Assembly (NCBI GenBank): GCA_013398295.1
Contig: VZSF01007805.1
Span: 1,066,752 to 1,130,751 of the forward strand
DNA from: Chionis minor
Lineage: Eukaryota > Chordata > Aves > Charadriiformes > Chionididae
Direction: 5' to 3'
Length of the DNA stretch: 64,000 nt
Shown here: one piece after another, positions 25,459 through 38,228 of the stretch
Layout: the number at the start of each line of letters is the position of its first letter
How positions within the stretch are numbered: the first letter of the stretch is position 1
Made by a program: the position numbers and the translations under genes
Notes under the pieces: generated by a model
The model's database searches: none
Seen by the model: only the letters and a program-made list of their open reading frames with translations
What the model was told of the DNA's origin: nothing

Positions 25459-28400
25459 CATTCCCACATAGATATTATTCACTTTTCCCTAAAACTCTTT
25501 TTTGTTTTGTTTTACGTAAAGTCTCTTAAAATGGGCAGAACATGTCATTTTTTCCCCCCCGCCCTTTCCCTCCTTATCCTACTGAAAACCCCAGAGCTAA
25601 CGCCAGGCAAGAATTTGTGGTAGCAGCTAAATGTAAAAAGTATGTAATTTATGTCCTGGGGCCCTATCAAATATAATTACAAACCATGTTCACAGCGCTG
25701 CAAATTACACAGCGCTTCACGAGTGCGGGAGATGGCACGTTGCCTGTTGTGATAGATGATCCCACACCTAGAACTGACTGGCAGCTTTTGTAAAATAGCA
25801 AGGCATCCCTTTTGTGCCTGGCTGATGAAGGACAGATGGTCTTTCTCTCCTTCAAGGAGAGTTCCCATCGGGCTTTATTGGCAATATTTTGTGTGCATGT
25901 GAATTATTTGTATTAAAAGAGGATGAATATGGCATTTATTGGCGAACTGTAAAGCATCGAGGTGAAGTGAAATTTTTAACTATTTCTTGCATTAACACTA
26001 TTACTGGCTGTTCAATATTTTTGCTTTCTCTGATAACAGATATCATTTCAATTAGCTCAAGGCACCCACGTGCTTCTCTGGCAGTGTAAATTCATTTGTA
26101 CCTGCCTGTAAGGCCTCTCTGCCCTTCCAGAGCAGTGCAGCAGAGGCTGAGGATAAATGAGAATCAAAGTGCTATTAAAGGGGCCAAAAAAAAGTATAAT
26201 GCAAGTTAATACTCTTTAACGTTCATAATATGCTCCTCAACCTTCCTCTTCCTTAGAAGTTCACATATAAATTGGAAGGTTATGGATGGCTTAAGGGGAT
26301 TCCCACTTACCCTTTCTTTTCTCCATTGATGTATCCCATAGCTTATTTGTTCTTCGGTGGATATAGTTGAACCCTGTCCAGCTAATCTTGTGGCTTAATT
26401 AAGATAATCTAACCATTTTGTGCAAACACAAGGTGACTTACACAGCACAACATCTTGGGCATTGTGGTCTTGAGCTATCAGGCTAAGTGGGATGCTATTT
26501 TACCTTTGTCTTTTAAGAGCTTTTTAGAGCCCTTGCTCTTGGATCCACAGGTACTTAATGGGTTTTCCCACTTTAATTCATAATCAAGCAGCAGTCATGA
26601 TGATAAAATAAGAGGCCTGAGCTTTTAGTGGCTTTTTTCTTCACTACGCATTGTGCATCTTCACTAATTGCATTAGATTCAGACCTAAATTATTGAAGGC
26701 TTCTGTAAAAACACGTATTTTGGTCAAGGACAGTTTGTGAGCTTGTACTGCTCAAGCTCAGCTGTCCGTTAGTTACTCTCATTTAAACACCACCAAAAAC
26801 GTGCCAGGAAAATTAAAGAGGTTATAAAGTTCTCTGAGAAGTTTTTGCTATATTGTTCCTCACAGGGGAAGTAAAATCTGCTCTTTCCTCTAAGAATCCA
26901 GACCTGTCTCCGTTCGTAAAGGACAGATGAACACTGTAATGGTGAAATACGTAAAAGATAGGGCTTCTTTTCCAGGAGAATCAGACAAGTCCATGGATGA
27001 CAAAATGAAACCACCCTCCGCTCCGTTCTGAATGCTCTCAGTGGTGTGTGCAGCTAATGACATGCCTGCCTAGAAGGGGGGTTACCTGCTCGTGCAGGTG
27101 AGCATTTGGAGGTGCCACCGGCGGGTGGTCTGCACGCACCGTCCCACCACCACATCCCGGCCACCACCCGTGGTGGCTGGAGAGGGTGCGGGGAAATTTG
27201 ATGCGAGTAAACCAAACCAAGTGGCTGAGGGAACAAGTAGGCAGGAGGGCGATTCTTAATGGAAAATGCCCTGGGCAGGGGAGGGTGGGCTGCAAAATTA
27301 AGCGGGAGGTGAAGAACACTGAAAATGGAGTGGAAGAGGGAAGACGCTGCCTGGAAGTGTCTTGCGAAAAACCCCTGTGCGGCACAGGGGCTGGTGGCCA
27401 TTGTGGAGCACCCGTCGGGTTTTGAGAGGATGGCTCACCGGTGGAGCCAGGTGCAAGCAAGGATTTTGTTTGTTTTTTTCTTTTTTTGGAAAAAAAGAAA
27501 CGTCTGCGAGCAACAGCAGCAGGCTTGACTGTAATGAGCTTAATGAATGTGGCGCAAGGGATGTTTCAGGTAGAAGGAGAAGTGTGGGATTTCTTGTGTG
27601 CGTAATTAGGATGCTTGGCAGCTGGGTAAGCTTTAATTGCCATCCATCGCTCCTGATCTTGCCGAAGAATGAAGAGAGTGAAGAGAGCTATTGATTTCCA
27701 TCTGGGCAAACAATTTACTTCTTAGCGCTCATCAGCCTGATGTGTATCTTCATTCCCTGTCACTGCTGTGTGCGAGCTGAAGCTGCTTTCATCGGCAGAT
27801 TTCAGGTGGGGCTTCAGTTGAATATGTGGCTAGCATTGCAAGGCGTTAATGGTAAAAACTGCCTTCCTTACCACGCTGTCAGTGCACAATGTGCTGTTAG
27901 TTTTGGAAAATCGCCACATCTCTAGGTCCTCACATAAAGTGTCTCTTTGCTGTACTGTCCAGTTGCCTACCAAAAAAAAAAAAAAGGGGGGGCACAGAAG
28001 AAGCCTTCTTCTCTCTCTGCTCAATAGGAGCAAGGCAATGTTTATTTTATATGATGCATGTTTATTTATAAATGTGGTGTTACTGAGCAGAGGACTAGAT
28101 CAAAGAAGTGGATTTTGCCTTTCGCTTTGAAGACGCAGATGTCCACAGTCAACATGATCTCTTTTGGGGGTGTCTTCCAAACTTCGCGGGCTAAATGCCA
28201 CATTTTTGCCCTGTCGTTGACAGCTTCATTGTTCCAGGAGCACATAGCTGGTGCAGGTCATGATCTTGAAACAGAGACACAACATGAAAATTCATATGCA
28301 GACAGAAAGTGGAGCAATTTAATTAGGAAAAAAAAAATAAGTGTGATTTTGGGGGAAAGTTGAGAAGAGAGAAAGAGGAGGTAGAATTACTTTTGCAAAG

Positions 28401-28545
28401 CTATCAAAAAACCCAGACTTGCTGCAATTTACACTATGCAAATAGCATCATTAGACACGATCAGATTTTGATACAACTAATCAATCTAGCGTTGTTCCAG
28501 GGGCATTGGACACTATACAGTATTAATAATCATGATCAACAGTAA

Positions 28546-30217
28546 CAATTGCTAGATGTACCCAGTTCTAGCAAAATTATTCCTACACCAAATAGGAAGA
28601 AGCCTAAATGCATACAGGGCTGTGGTTTTTTTCACTAATGTTTTGATCTGGAGTGACTTTACTGGAATGACTCTGCACTGACAGCAATGATAGTGCGGAA
28701 TCAGCCTCCACATACCTAAATATTGAGTAGGTGTGGTAAAGCTAAGTGATGGCTTATAAATTCAAATGAAAGCAGTACCTGGCTAATGTCTCAAAAGTAA
28801 TCATCTGTCTGTGTTATTGTTGTTGTTTGCCAGTTTTTTCTTTGTTGTTCTGTTAAATTGCCTTTATATCAACCCACGAGTTTTTGCCTTTTTATTCCAA
28901 TTTTTCCTCGCCGCTGCGAGGGTTGGGTGAGCGGCCGCATGGTTCTTTGTGTTGGCTGAGGCCAAACCACGACATCATCTAAAAGTAATATTGTCTAATA
29001 AGTGTTATATTTTAAAAGTGTTTTTTTCTGACTTGCCAGGAAAGAAATGCCTAACATGGACTAATATGGTCATTAACTAATCATATCTTGATTCTTCATT
29101 TTTCTTTGATTAAGAAAGATTTCAGTTGATGCAGTAGGAAAAAAAAATCCAAATTCAAACAGGCCCTCTTGGAAACAGTGATTTGTTTCCCATTGACTTT
29201 AATGACTAACCCCATCAAAATAGCCTGTAGTGGAAAGCAAACCTCCTATGCGGACAAGATAGTAGAGATAAAAAAGGCAAGTTTTAGATTCATACTTGCC
29301 AAATTTAAAATAGGAAAATGATGCATTTTCTGTTGGTTGGTTAGATCTTGAATTCCATCTTGTGCTATCAGAGTATTTTTAAATCATGATGTCACTGCTG
29401 TGTTACTTCTGTGTTTGCATATATCTATCTCCCTGTCCTATCAGGAGATGACAATATACACAGCAAAAGTCATCTGGTACCTCAGACAGCTGTTAAAATA
29501 CAACAGTTATTGATATAGCCCCTTTGTTATTCAGTGTTGGATTGTAGTCTCATTTTATACGGAGAGCGGTTCTGCTGTTTGTAACAAAATACTTCCCACA
29601 TGACACTGTCTTGTCACCTTCACTGTTTCTGGAGAGATTTTGAGAAATGACTCATGATGTGGTGTGCCCTACTTAGGATACTTCAGATGTTGCTTTTCCA
29701 AGGTGCTTCCCCAGGCCTTTGACTTTCAGGTCTTGAAAGAAGAGTACCCATGGGTGGAAGTGCCTGAAACCATTAGTTATCTTTAAAAATATGTCTTTCT
29801 CTTGTGAAAAATAAATAAAAGAATGCTTTTCCCTCTGCTATTTAAAAAGTTGTTTTAAATTACTTGTAGCTGAAAGCAATAAATACGTATATAGTTCCAT
29901 TCCCGCCATTAATGCATGTGTTAAAGTGAGCAGATAATTATACTTTAGCTCTATCTATCCTGTAAAACTGCAACCATAGTAATTAAATAATTATATTTTA
30001 TCTAGGTGCACAATAAAATTTCTTCCATCCCCACTGACTGTGCTCATTACCATATGTTATTTCTTCCCTGATCCTGAATGGAATAAGAATATGAGCATTT
30101 TTGAGGCCCTAATCTATATGTATTTATAGTAGTAAGGAGTAGAACTGCCAAAATGCATGAAATACACGTTTCTGTTACTGCTTTCAGAGAAATCAATACG
30201 AGTGCGCTCTGCTTTCA
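28546..30217. other. AT-rich stretch free of open frames
   Basis: About 1.7 kb of AT-rich, low-CpG sequence with no open frame of 60 codons on either strand and no recognisable repeat. AT-rich, repeat-free stretches like this next to gene deserts often hold conserved non-coding elements, but nothing in the sequence alone proves it. Confidence 0.5.
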
Positions 30218-30930
30218 GTGCTGATTTTGTCTGTGCAATTATATTGTGAAAGGCATAACTGGTCCTCTTCACTTGATTTCACAAACACATTTCAAACAGA
30301 ACTGAATTTATGTGGTCAGCAAAGCTATTGGCAAGCATGTTCACTATGTGAACTGACTTCTCCGAGCAGTTTATTAAGACAACATTCATTCCTTTCAAAT
30401 AATGTGGCTGGCAGTGTTTGTACATCTACCTAAAATTAAAGCCATTGAATTTCCACAAAATATTAAGTTGCTATCAAATTTACAAGGGTAGAGATATCGA
30501 AATATCAACAACTCAGACAGAAGTGTGAGCATCAGTGCCTAATATCTGCTGCACACAGCAAATAGTAATTTACAGGTCATCACAAGTCCTCAGGATTTTG
30601 GAGGGGAAATTATTGTAACCATCCATTTTAAGACAACACAAGAAGAGGTGAATGAGATCTTTTACTAGTGTAACTAGGCATAGTTCCCTGGAGCTGAATA
30701 CAGACGTGTGATTTCCGTAGAACTAAATGGGAGGAGCTGATTTTTGGTAAAAATCCTGCTAATCAAGCAAAAGGATAGGAGGGTTTGTGTTATATATAGA
30801 AGGTTGCTGTTGTTTTTAACAGCAGTAATTCAGTTTGATCTCTCTTTTTGCTCTTTGTGTTCGGAATATGCTGAGGTGCAAATCTTCCTTTTGATTTGTG
30901 CCGAGCTGTGGGAGAATTCAGACGGACGCT

Positions 30931-31560
30931 GGGAAACCTGAGCACTGGGCTAACGGCAGCTTCGTGAAGGTCAACAGGGAGAACTGCAGAGATTTGCAAA
31001 TGGGTGCATCTGTACAAAATAGGAACCAACCCACCAGGAGGCCTGCTGAAAAGGATCTGAGGGTTACTGTGGGCTCCAGGTTCGCACTCTGCAACTATGC
31101 AAAGAGTATATGCAAAGGCTGTGCTAGGAGAATCATGGCCAGCAGACTGGGAGAAATTATTATCCCCCTCTGCGTGATACTGGTGAGGCCGTATCTGGAA
31201 TTCTGTGGCTAGTCTGGGGCTCCCTGGTCAAGAGAGAGACTGGAAAACTGGAGATTGCCCTGCAGAGCAGTACCACAGTAATTAGGGGTCTGAAGCATGT
31301 GGCATGGAAGGAGGGATTTAGGGAGCTAGACTTGTTTGGTTTGGAAAAGAGAAGTTTAAGAAGGAACTAGCAGCAGCCTATGGATAGTTGACAGGCAGTT
31401 GCAAACACAATGGAGGCAAATCCTTCTCAATAGGTGCAGGCAGAAGTTGAGCCTCGAGAGGTACGTGATGCTAACACTGAATACACCAAGAGATAGGGTC
31501 TGATCTTCTTACTGACATTTGGAAAACAGACCTTGAAGTCCCACAGATGCTTCGGCTCAG
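30931..31560 (+). repeat. CR1 LINE fragment, sense, degraded
   Basis: This is the 3' part of a CR1 non-LTR retrotransposon. Blocks in CR1 order are AACGGCAGCTTCGTGAAGGT (matching the CAACCTCATGAAGTTCAAC block), AAAAGGATCTGAGGGTTACT, ATGGCCAGCAGACTGGGAGA, and TGGTGAGGCCGTATCTGGAA at 31181-31200. The translation LVRPYLEFC matches the conserved LVRPHLEYC of the CR1 reverse-transcriptase C-terminus. Past 31330 a GGAGCTAGACTTGTTTGGTT block follows. The 5' end is truncated and the terminal short-repeat tail is not recognisable, so the element is old. It encodes nothing intact. Confidence 0.85.
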
Positions 31561-34500
31561 CATCCTCTCAGAATCACGTTAGGTGGTACCAAGGGTGCCC
31601 CATCTCCTGCTCATTTATCTGCTGAAGGCAATAACCTTCTGTGCTGTCTCTGGTCGCTGTTGTGGACAGTGGCACTACCTGTCAGGGAAATTGTGGGGAG
31701 TAGGAGTTTTGTCCCTTTCTGAACTTCACCTTAACTCCTCCATTTCTCTGTTCTTTTTCAGCTGGTGAGCTAGAGGCATCCAGAAACCTCCTGGTTAAGC
31801 GATAAGGAACAGCACAAGTTCAAACGGAACAAACTGATCATGCACAGCCTCCTCAAGCCTTCCGATCGGTGTCACTCCCTCTGTACTACCTGCTTCCTAC
31901 AAAGCACCTACACGTTGTTCCCCGGTGGAGGGGCAAACAGCTGTCAAACCTTTCCCTTTGACGAAGAAAAGATCATTTCACATCTATTCTGTGATGAGTT
32001 ACAGCAAGAGTTATTGCCACCAGCCTGGATACATTAATACTGAAGCCAATCTGTGTATCTTTTCGTGTTTTATACTTTCTTAACTCTGATGCTTAGGACA
32101 GCATATTAATAAACTCAGTAAAAAAGCCCGTTGGAAGTCTCTCATATCTTAGTTTGTGATGTATAAATCTGTCTGTTTGTCTCTAACACTAATCTTAGTG
32201 CCAAGGAAGCTGGCAAAAGAACTGCTTGCCCTTCACAGGCACACAAGGGAAACCACAAAGTTGTTGACTTGTGTGCATACATATACATATATAGATGTGT
32301 GTATCTCTCTCTCTCTCTATCTCTTCATATTATCTTTTGTGTGGATACAAAAGCCAATTCCACTTTAACAAGTAAATACACAGTTTCCTAGTTGCATTTG
32401 CAAGTTATTGACCAAGTCAACACCAAAAATGCACCAGGCATTTACAAATCAAGGCAAAAGACGCCTAAGTGATAAGAAAGACTGGGAATTTATTCTCAGG
32501 CAGCTGGCTCCTGGAAGGAACGGGAAAGGCGAACTAAGAAAAGCAAGAAATGCTACAGCCAAATGTCATTGCATCTTAACTGCTGAGCTTGCAAGGGCTT
32601 TTCAGGCAATGAAAGGGAAGGACAGCCTGCCACACCTGCGGGGTGCTACCAACTGGTCAGCTGGCTCCATAGAAAAGGGGAATGGAGACTTAGGATAAAC
32701 ATTAAAAAGCAACTCAAGTTACATTGCGAAGGCTTTGGCTCCTTTAGAAAATACTAACCTGCATCAATCAGCATTTTTAAGCTTTTGCTTTTTTACAGAA
32801 TACAGGTATAGTTTTGATGAAAGACATGAAGGGGAGAAAAAAACAGCCTGTGCATTATTCCTCTTGTATCAGTGCAGACCAGTTTAGCAGCCACAATTTA
32901 CCAAAGATTTTATCCCCCGCTTCCCTCAGGCAGCCTTTTTGTGCTGCCCACGGGGGCACCAGCAGCATCTCACAGCAGCTGGTTTTGGATTCGTGAGACC
33001 CATTGAACAACAGCTGTGTCAGTGCAAATGGCCTGAGCCACCCCCCTCCTTCTACTGCTGGAGCTGATGCTTTCTTGCCGAGCTGATAAAATAGCACACT
33101 TTATTAAAAATGCTGTCCCATAGCAGGAAAAGTCTTCTTGTCTAATTTTCCCAGGGCAGCCACAACAAGAACAATTTACAAAGCACTTATCCTAGCCCTG
33201 TCTCCTCTTTCTCTCCGGGCTCATGTAGCATTGCTGGCGTATTTCTGGGAAGTATGTCCATCAGGGAAACAAATGGCGCCTTTCTATTCTTTTCTGTAAG
33301 AGATGTTAGCTACTGTAATTCAGCATAAATTTCCACGGAGTAGTAATCTCATTTTTTAGTCATTGACATCTGAACCTGTGGTACCCAACCCATACTTTTT
33401 TAAAAATTCAACACGTGACTTTTCCTCTGCAGAGAAAGAAGGGCAGAAGTGGATGTAAGGCATGGTGGGGGTGAGGAGATAGGAGCACAGGAGGTAAATA
33501 GAGTCCTGCAGCTCTCTCCCCAGTGATCTGTTTGCTTAGCCAAGTGAATCCAAAAGTTGATCCTGGTTGTGCTAGTGCAACATGCTGTAACAAAACACGT
33601 GGGAAGACTATAAATGTGAGGAATGCCCTGTGCCTCGGCGTGTTGTCCAGGCTCCTTGGTGCCATGTGTCATGGCAACAATGCTGCCAAAGCTGACTTCT
33701 AGAGAATCACCCTTTGACAGCTTTGTCTCCCAACAACTGCGTAGCTGTCAGCTCAAGGGAATTCCTCCTTCTCTGGAGGATGCAAAATGCCAGCTGAGAA
33801 AACGCCTAGTTCATTATCCCACAGCAGACAAAACAAATATTGTGTTTCCCCTGAATCAGCTATATATAGAATTAATCTGACCCTGGCAAGACTCTTGTGA
33901 GATAGCTCGGGTTCAACTCAGGCGAGGGAAAATGCTGCTCCCCAGAAGGATTTCTGTACAGAGTGGCAGATGCACTGTTGATTTACACCATCCAGAAGAG
34001 GTTGCTCTCCTCTTCCAACAGTGGTCTGTCACGTAAAGAATAGACGGCCAGCTAAATCTGTTCAGCATTTGGAAAACGCAAAAACACTCGGGAGCTTGCC
34101 CATGCAGTGGGGTGAAGTTAAGTGAAGTGACTCGTTGCCTAATGTCTTTAGCTCGTCTAAATGAGGAGCCCAGACACTTAATTATTTCATAAAAAAAATG
34201 CTTCACTGAATCACTGTGGGTTTTTTGTATTACAGGGATAGAGCAGAAATTGGAAACTTCTGTCAACTATCTGGGAGAAAACCCCTTAGAGTCACTTTTC
34301 GTATATCTAAAGCATGATGAAAGTAACATTTCTCTCCTCTAAGGCTGTAAGACCTGATCCTGTACCTTTGCTAAGAGAATGACCTATTGATCATAACAGG
34401 AGCTTTTCCTGCAGAGCGGTGTTTGTTTCTATGAATAATGGCATTTGGCCATGCAGTAGTTGTATGGTTTTCTACTGAGGTGAAGAAATCATTCAAATTT

Positions 34501-34970
34501 TTATTCCTTTTTAAAAGTGAAACTGGGTGTCTCCATCTTTCTGGGGCAGATTCCCATCGCCATAGCAGGACGTGCTGGTGACTGCATGGCTCAGTTGCCA
34601 TCTCATCCTGGCTTTTCACTGTCTCGGGTTTCAAGTAGCATTTCATTAATAGCGTGAGAGATGTCCGTTAAGGCTTTAGAGCCAGTGGTGGCGTTCCAGC
34701 ATCTGGAAGTGACGGGAAGTGTTTTCAAGCTTTGCAGCCATCTAGCAGGCCAGAGCAATCAGCCCATGTGGTACGCATCTGTGTTTGGTGGTGATCTAAA
34801 TTCTCCTTTGTCACCGGCACAGGGACTGTTCAACAGCAGTGACCAGCCAGGACCTTCAGTCACCTCATGGTGCACATAAAGGTTGCGCATTTGTTATCGG
34901 GGACATCAGACTCATCATTACACAGCTGTTTTCAGTAGAATTATCAGTCATTTTCAATGTAAAAAGGATA
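31561..34970. other. Non-coding stretch, nothing recognised
   Basis: No gene or clear interspersed repeat. An AT/TC simple-sequence patch lies at about 32279-32325, including a (TC)7 run. Short open frames occur in several frames only by chance. Confidence 0.55.
32279..32325 (+). repeat. (TA)/(TC) simple sequence patch
   Basis: ATATACATATATAGATG-type sequence runs into a (TC)7 array at 32305-32318. Confidence 0.7.
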
Positions 34971-35252
34971 ACAGAATCATAGGACTGGAAGGGACCTCTC
35001 CTCATCCATCCTTCTTCCCCAGCTCTTCCTTTCTGCTCCCAGCAGATATTTCTTTAACTTCTTCTTAGAAACACCTGTTATGGAGGCTGCATGTTCTGCC
35101 CAGACAATCTTTCTCTTTGCTCCTTATTGTTAGAAAGCTTTCCATACTTTTCCTTGCAATAACTTAAGTCCGTTGCTTGTCTTCAACCTTGCGGAAATTA
35201 TTCCCTTCATCTTTGTGGCAGCGTTTTACATAGCTGCAGACTTCTCAAGTTG
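34971..35252 (-). repeat. CR1 LINE 3' end, antisense
   Basis: The + strand begins ACAGAATCATAGGACTGGAA and continues GGGACCTCTC, which is the reverse complement of a CR1 3' terminus (AGGTCCCTTCCAGTCCTATGATTCTGT type). It continues with CTTAGAAACACCTGTTATGG, TTAGAAAGCTTTCC, GCAATAACTTAAGTCCGTTG and CATAGCTGCAGACTTCTCAA. All of these sit in the order of the antisense 3' region of an old amniote CR1 subfamily. It is truncated at about 35252 and is non-coding. Confidence 0.88.
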
Positions 35253-37590
35253 TGGCTGTAAAAAAAAATAAAAAATCTTATTGATAGACTGCTGGTGATT
35301 TTGTCAAATGGATGAAATTTCACTTTGTGTATTGATGACTTTTCTGTCATAACTTTCACACTGTATCTTTAATATCCATTCCTTTCTCCTGAAAGCGAAT
35401 GCACTATTCACATATGCTTCCTCAAGTACATTTTGCAAAGCAATTTTCTTCTCACTGTCACTGCCGGCAGCTGACTCTGTGTAGTGTCAGTCACAAAACA
35501 CCTGGATTTGCATCCTTTTCTGTATGAAGCGTTTTCTCCTTTCTGAATACAGCTTTCTATGATACTGCTGGAGCAGACTGCAGTCCATCTTCTGTTGCAA
35601 GCACAGTTTTCATTGTTCTGCATGAATTCAGTAGTGTGACACAGCTTTTTTCTTTGCTGTGGGGCAGCTTTGCCCTTTAATACCAGTTGCTCCAGCAGGA
35701 CAAAATTACATTAAAATACTGGATATACAGCAAGGTAGACAATAAGTACTATGTCAATGACTGTAACTGACCCATTTTGTATTACTGCATATGATGAATT
35801 TTAACATCACTCCCGCAAGACTGTGTGAACACATTCTATTATGTAATGTTAATTTGTGAGTAAACTGATATTTTGTTAATCTTATTATAAATATGCACAA
35901 TTTTGCTCTGGCTGCATCTGTTCCTAGATTTGTAATGATGCCTTTCTGTTCAGCATAAATAATAGAACAATCACAATCAGCAAACAGATCTTCGTTTGTA
36001 TTTAAACTGCACCATTTTATACAAGTGTGGAAATATAGATGACTTATTTTTTTTTTCCTGTGGTCGTTACTTTTGTAACCTTGTCTAAATAGCTAACGTT
36101 TTGTATTTCCAAAACACTTTGTATTTGTAGAATACCACTGCCTCATACCGCTGCATCCCATGAGGAGATCCTCCTTCCTCCAGCCTTGTCTCCCATAACG
36201 CGGAAAGGTATTGAGAAGCTGTCAGAAGTGAGACCTGGCCAGCTCCCAGGCAGCAGCCGTGGCCACCTGAGGTCAGCCTGGGCCGGTGACAATGCTTCCG
36301 GGGTGATCCTCACTGTCCTAACGTATCATGTGCATACAAGATGACTGTGTGGCATCACCTCATATCTCATATTCCTGTAATCTCAGTGAGATCTAACAAT
36401 TGTGATCGCTTATGAATCCATAAAGTATTTATGGATGTCAAAAAAAATCCGTACTGTCTAGAACTTTCCAATCTGTTGGCTGCAAGAACGACTACTTTCA
36501 ATATATTTTCAGATAGGAACCCTGGCAATTTTTTAGATTACAGGATAGTAGTGCTTTTTCTTCTGGCTAGAAGTCACGCTAACAAAAAGCAAACCAAAGC
36601 GTGCCAATGGATGTATCTCAAACCTGTAACAAGTAAAAATAGGCTTTAACAACTGTGGAAGGATCGCACATTATACCAGAGCCAGTATAATATCATTTGT
36701 AGTGGTTTCTCAAGAATTTGAAATGTCCTACATCATAGCAACTCAATTACCTGTCCATTTGTTTCAAGGAGAGTAATATTTGCACATTATTCAGTGAATG
36801 ACAGTTATTCAAATCACTTCACGTGCACATGAAGTAAAGGCAGCCTTTACCAGATATTTGGAGAACGTGTGGAAAATGCAGATAAAAGTCTAGTCGGCTG
36901 CCATTTTGGAAGCACACTTTGGTGTTTCCTTCTCGCTGTTCATTAACCACATTCCCAAGCACTGAACACGTGCCGATGTCCGTCAGAGCATGGCCAGGGC
37001 AGCTGCCTGGGTTTTGCCTGAGCACCGAAGGGGGCAGAGGGACCTGTGTGCTGGTGGGGTCCCCTCCATGACCAGAGGGACACCCGAAAGAGCCTTGCCA
37101 GTGAAAGAAGAGCCGGAAGGAAAAGTCATATCCTCCTCTCTTCCCACCTGCTCCAGCGAGGAGAGACCTCGGTGGTACCTGGGAGGGTGGCAGCAGGAGC
37201 GGCCCAGCCCGAGGTGGTGCCGTGGGTGTCTGCCATGGTGCCAGGTCTGGCCCAAAGCCACCTTCACCACCTGTCGGGAGGCCAGAGGCATATGCTGAAA
37301 GGGCTGGCCCCCGTCCGGGATAACCTCCAGTCAGGGTAAAACCTGAGGAAAATGAAAAGGGGGGGAGGGGGAATATGGGTTTCTTTTAGGGGAAGGGTGG
37401 AAAACGCTGATTGTTTCCATCCCTGAGGCAGGTGACACCTGAGGGTGTCCCTTCTACCCCACAGAGGTGGAAATTGGACAGCGTGAAGGAGTGGAAGACG
37501 GTGGACACGCTCTGCTGGTGAGCGGCCCTGTAGGAAGCCGTGATGAGGGTATTAGGAAGTGGATAGGCTTATTTCCTTTGGATTTGGATT
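35253..37590. other. Non-coding stretch upstream of the CpG island
   Basis: AT-rich to about 36.9 kb, then increasingly GC-rich from 36960 towards the CpG island. The 36990-37300 part has opposing open frames of 102 codons on each strand, which I read as stop-poor GC-rich sequence rather than genes. A possible second MIR relic lies at 36090-36250. Confidence 0.5.
36090..36250 (-). repeat. Possible MIR-type SINE relic, antisense
   Basis: Read on the - strand, an order like the MIR 3' half is visible: a CTCCTCATGGGATGCAGCGG block, a ATGAGGCAGTGGTATTCTAC block, then ACAAAGTGTTTTGGAAATAC and GCTATT. MIR and related core-SINEs have CTCACAGGGTTGTTGTGAGG, GTAAAGTGCTTTGA and GCTATATAA there. Identity is low and the 5' half is not convincing. 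Confidence 0.35.
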
Positions 37591-37978
37591 TTGGGACTGC
37601 CTTTGTCACGGAATATTTTTCCTTTGGCCACACGGAGAACCCACTTAGCCTTTCGCTCTGCTGCCAGGGCCGCATTAGGTGGCCGCAGAGGGCACACAGG
37701 CAGGCAGCCCCGCTGTACCCGAGGAGGTGGGGTAGGCAGCCTGACCCCCTGCCCATTCCGGGCAGGGATGCGGGGCGACGCAGGTGATCAGATGCCGTCG
37801 GCGTGGCCCCACGTCCACGCATAACTACGTGCAACCACCATGGCAAACCACGCTGCCCCTCGAGCCACGCAGCGGTTCCGCGCCCCCGAGGCAGGCACGG
37901 GCAGCCCCACAGCCCGGCCCAGGGGCGAGGCCTGGCGCAAGCGCCGGGGCGGCCCCACCGCCGAGAGAAGGGAAGGGA

Positions 37979-38004
37979 GGGGATGGGATGGGATGGGATG
38001 GGAT
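37979..38004 (+). repeat. (GGGAT)n pentanucleotide array
   Basis: Five perfect copies of the GGGAT unit follow a GGGAAGGGAGG lead-in. The unit is the same as in the array at 203-294 in the left CpG island. G-tract spacing permits a G-quadruplex about 80 bases upstream of the first CCAAT box. Confidence 0.85.
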
Positions 38005-38080
38005 GAGCCCCTCAGGGCCCAGCGGTGGCCGCCGCCGCTCCCGCCCGCCGCACAGGTAAGCGGCGCCCCTCGGGGGGCGA

Positions 38081-38085
38081 CCAAT
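38081..38085 (+). promoter_or_regulatory. CCAAT box 1 (NF-Y type)
   Basis: CGACCAATGGCG, a good match to the NF-Y consensus with the extended CCAATGG, in the same orientation as the two boxes that follow. Confidence 0.7.
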
Positions 38086-38110
38086 GGCGCGGCCCGGCCG
38101 CCGCCGCCAG

Positions 38111-38115
38111 CCAAT
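38111..38115 (+). promoter_or_regulatory. CCAAT box 2 (NF-Y type)
   Basis: CAGCCAATGGGAG, essentially the ideal NF-Y site, 30 bases after box 1. The 30-base step is close to the roughly three-helical-turn spacing common in multi-CCAAT promoters. Confidence 0.8.
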
Positions 38116-38162
38116 GGGAGCGCGCTTGGCGGCGGCCCCATGGAAATGTGCCTGGTGGGGAG

Positions 38163-38167
38163 CCAAT
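38163..38167 (+). promoter_or_regulatory. CCAAT box 3 (NF-Y type)
   Basis: GAGCCAATGGGGC, again near-ideal, 52 bases after box 2 and about 30 bases before the TATA-like element. It is followed directly by GCGCGGCCGG-type GC-box material. Confidence 0.8.
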
Positions 38168-38194
38168 GGGGCGCGGCCGGGCCGCGGGCGGCGC

Positions 38195-38200
38195 TTTATC
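38195..38200 (+). promoter_or_regulatory. TATA-like element TTTATC
   Basis: GCGCTTTATCAGC is an isolated AT-rich hexamer inside an otherwise GC-rich island, 28 bases downstream of CCAAT box 3. It predicts initiation around 38222-38232, at the start of the pyrimidine tract. It is a weak TATA variant, so its role is inferred from position. Confidence 0.5.
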
Positions 38201-38228
38201 AGCTGCCAGGGCCGGCGGCGGCTGCCCG

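Larger units (their letters stand above)
20301..28545. other. Non-coding stretch, nothing recognised
   Basis: Ordinary sequence without an exon I can support. A consensus-like TATATAAG occurs at about 22934-22941 but nothing around it looks like a core promoter. Low-complexity content is limited to the poly-A/AAT cluster at 25.3-25.46 kb and short runs such as A13-G7 near 27969. CpG density is moderate. Confidence 0.55.

Noticed and set aside
36990..37298. 102-codon frames on both strands just upstream of the CpG island
   Set aside because: Mirror-image open frames in GC-rich DNA without recognisable domains or splice signals.
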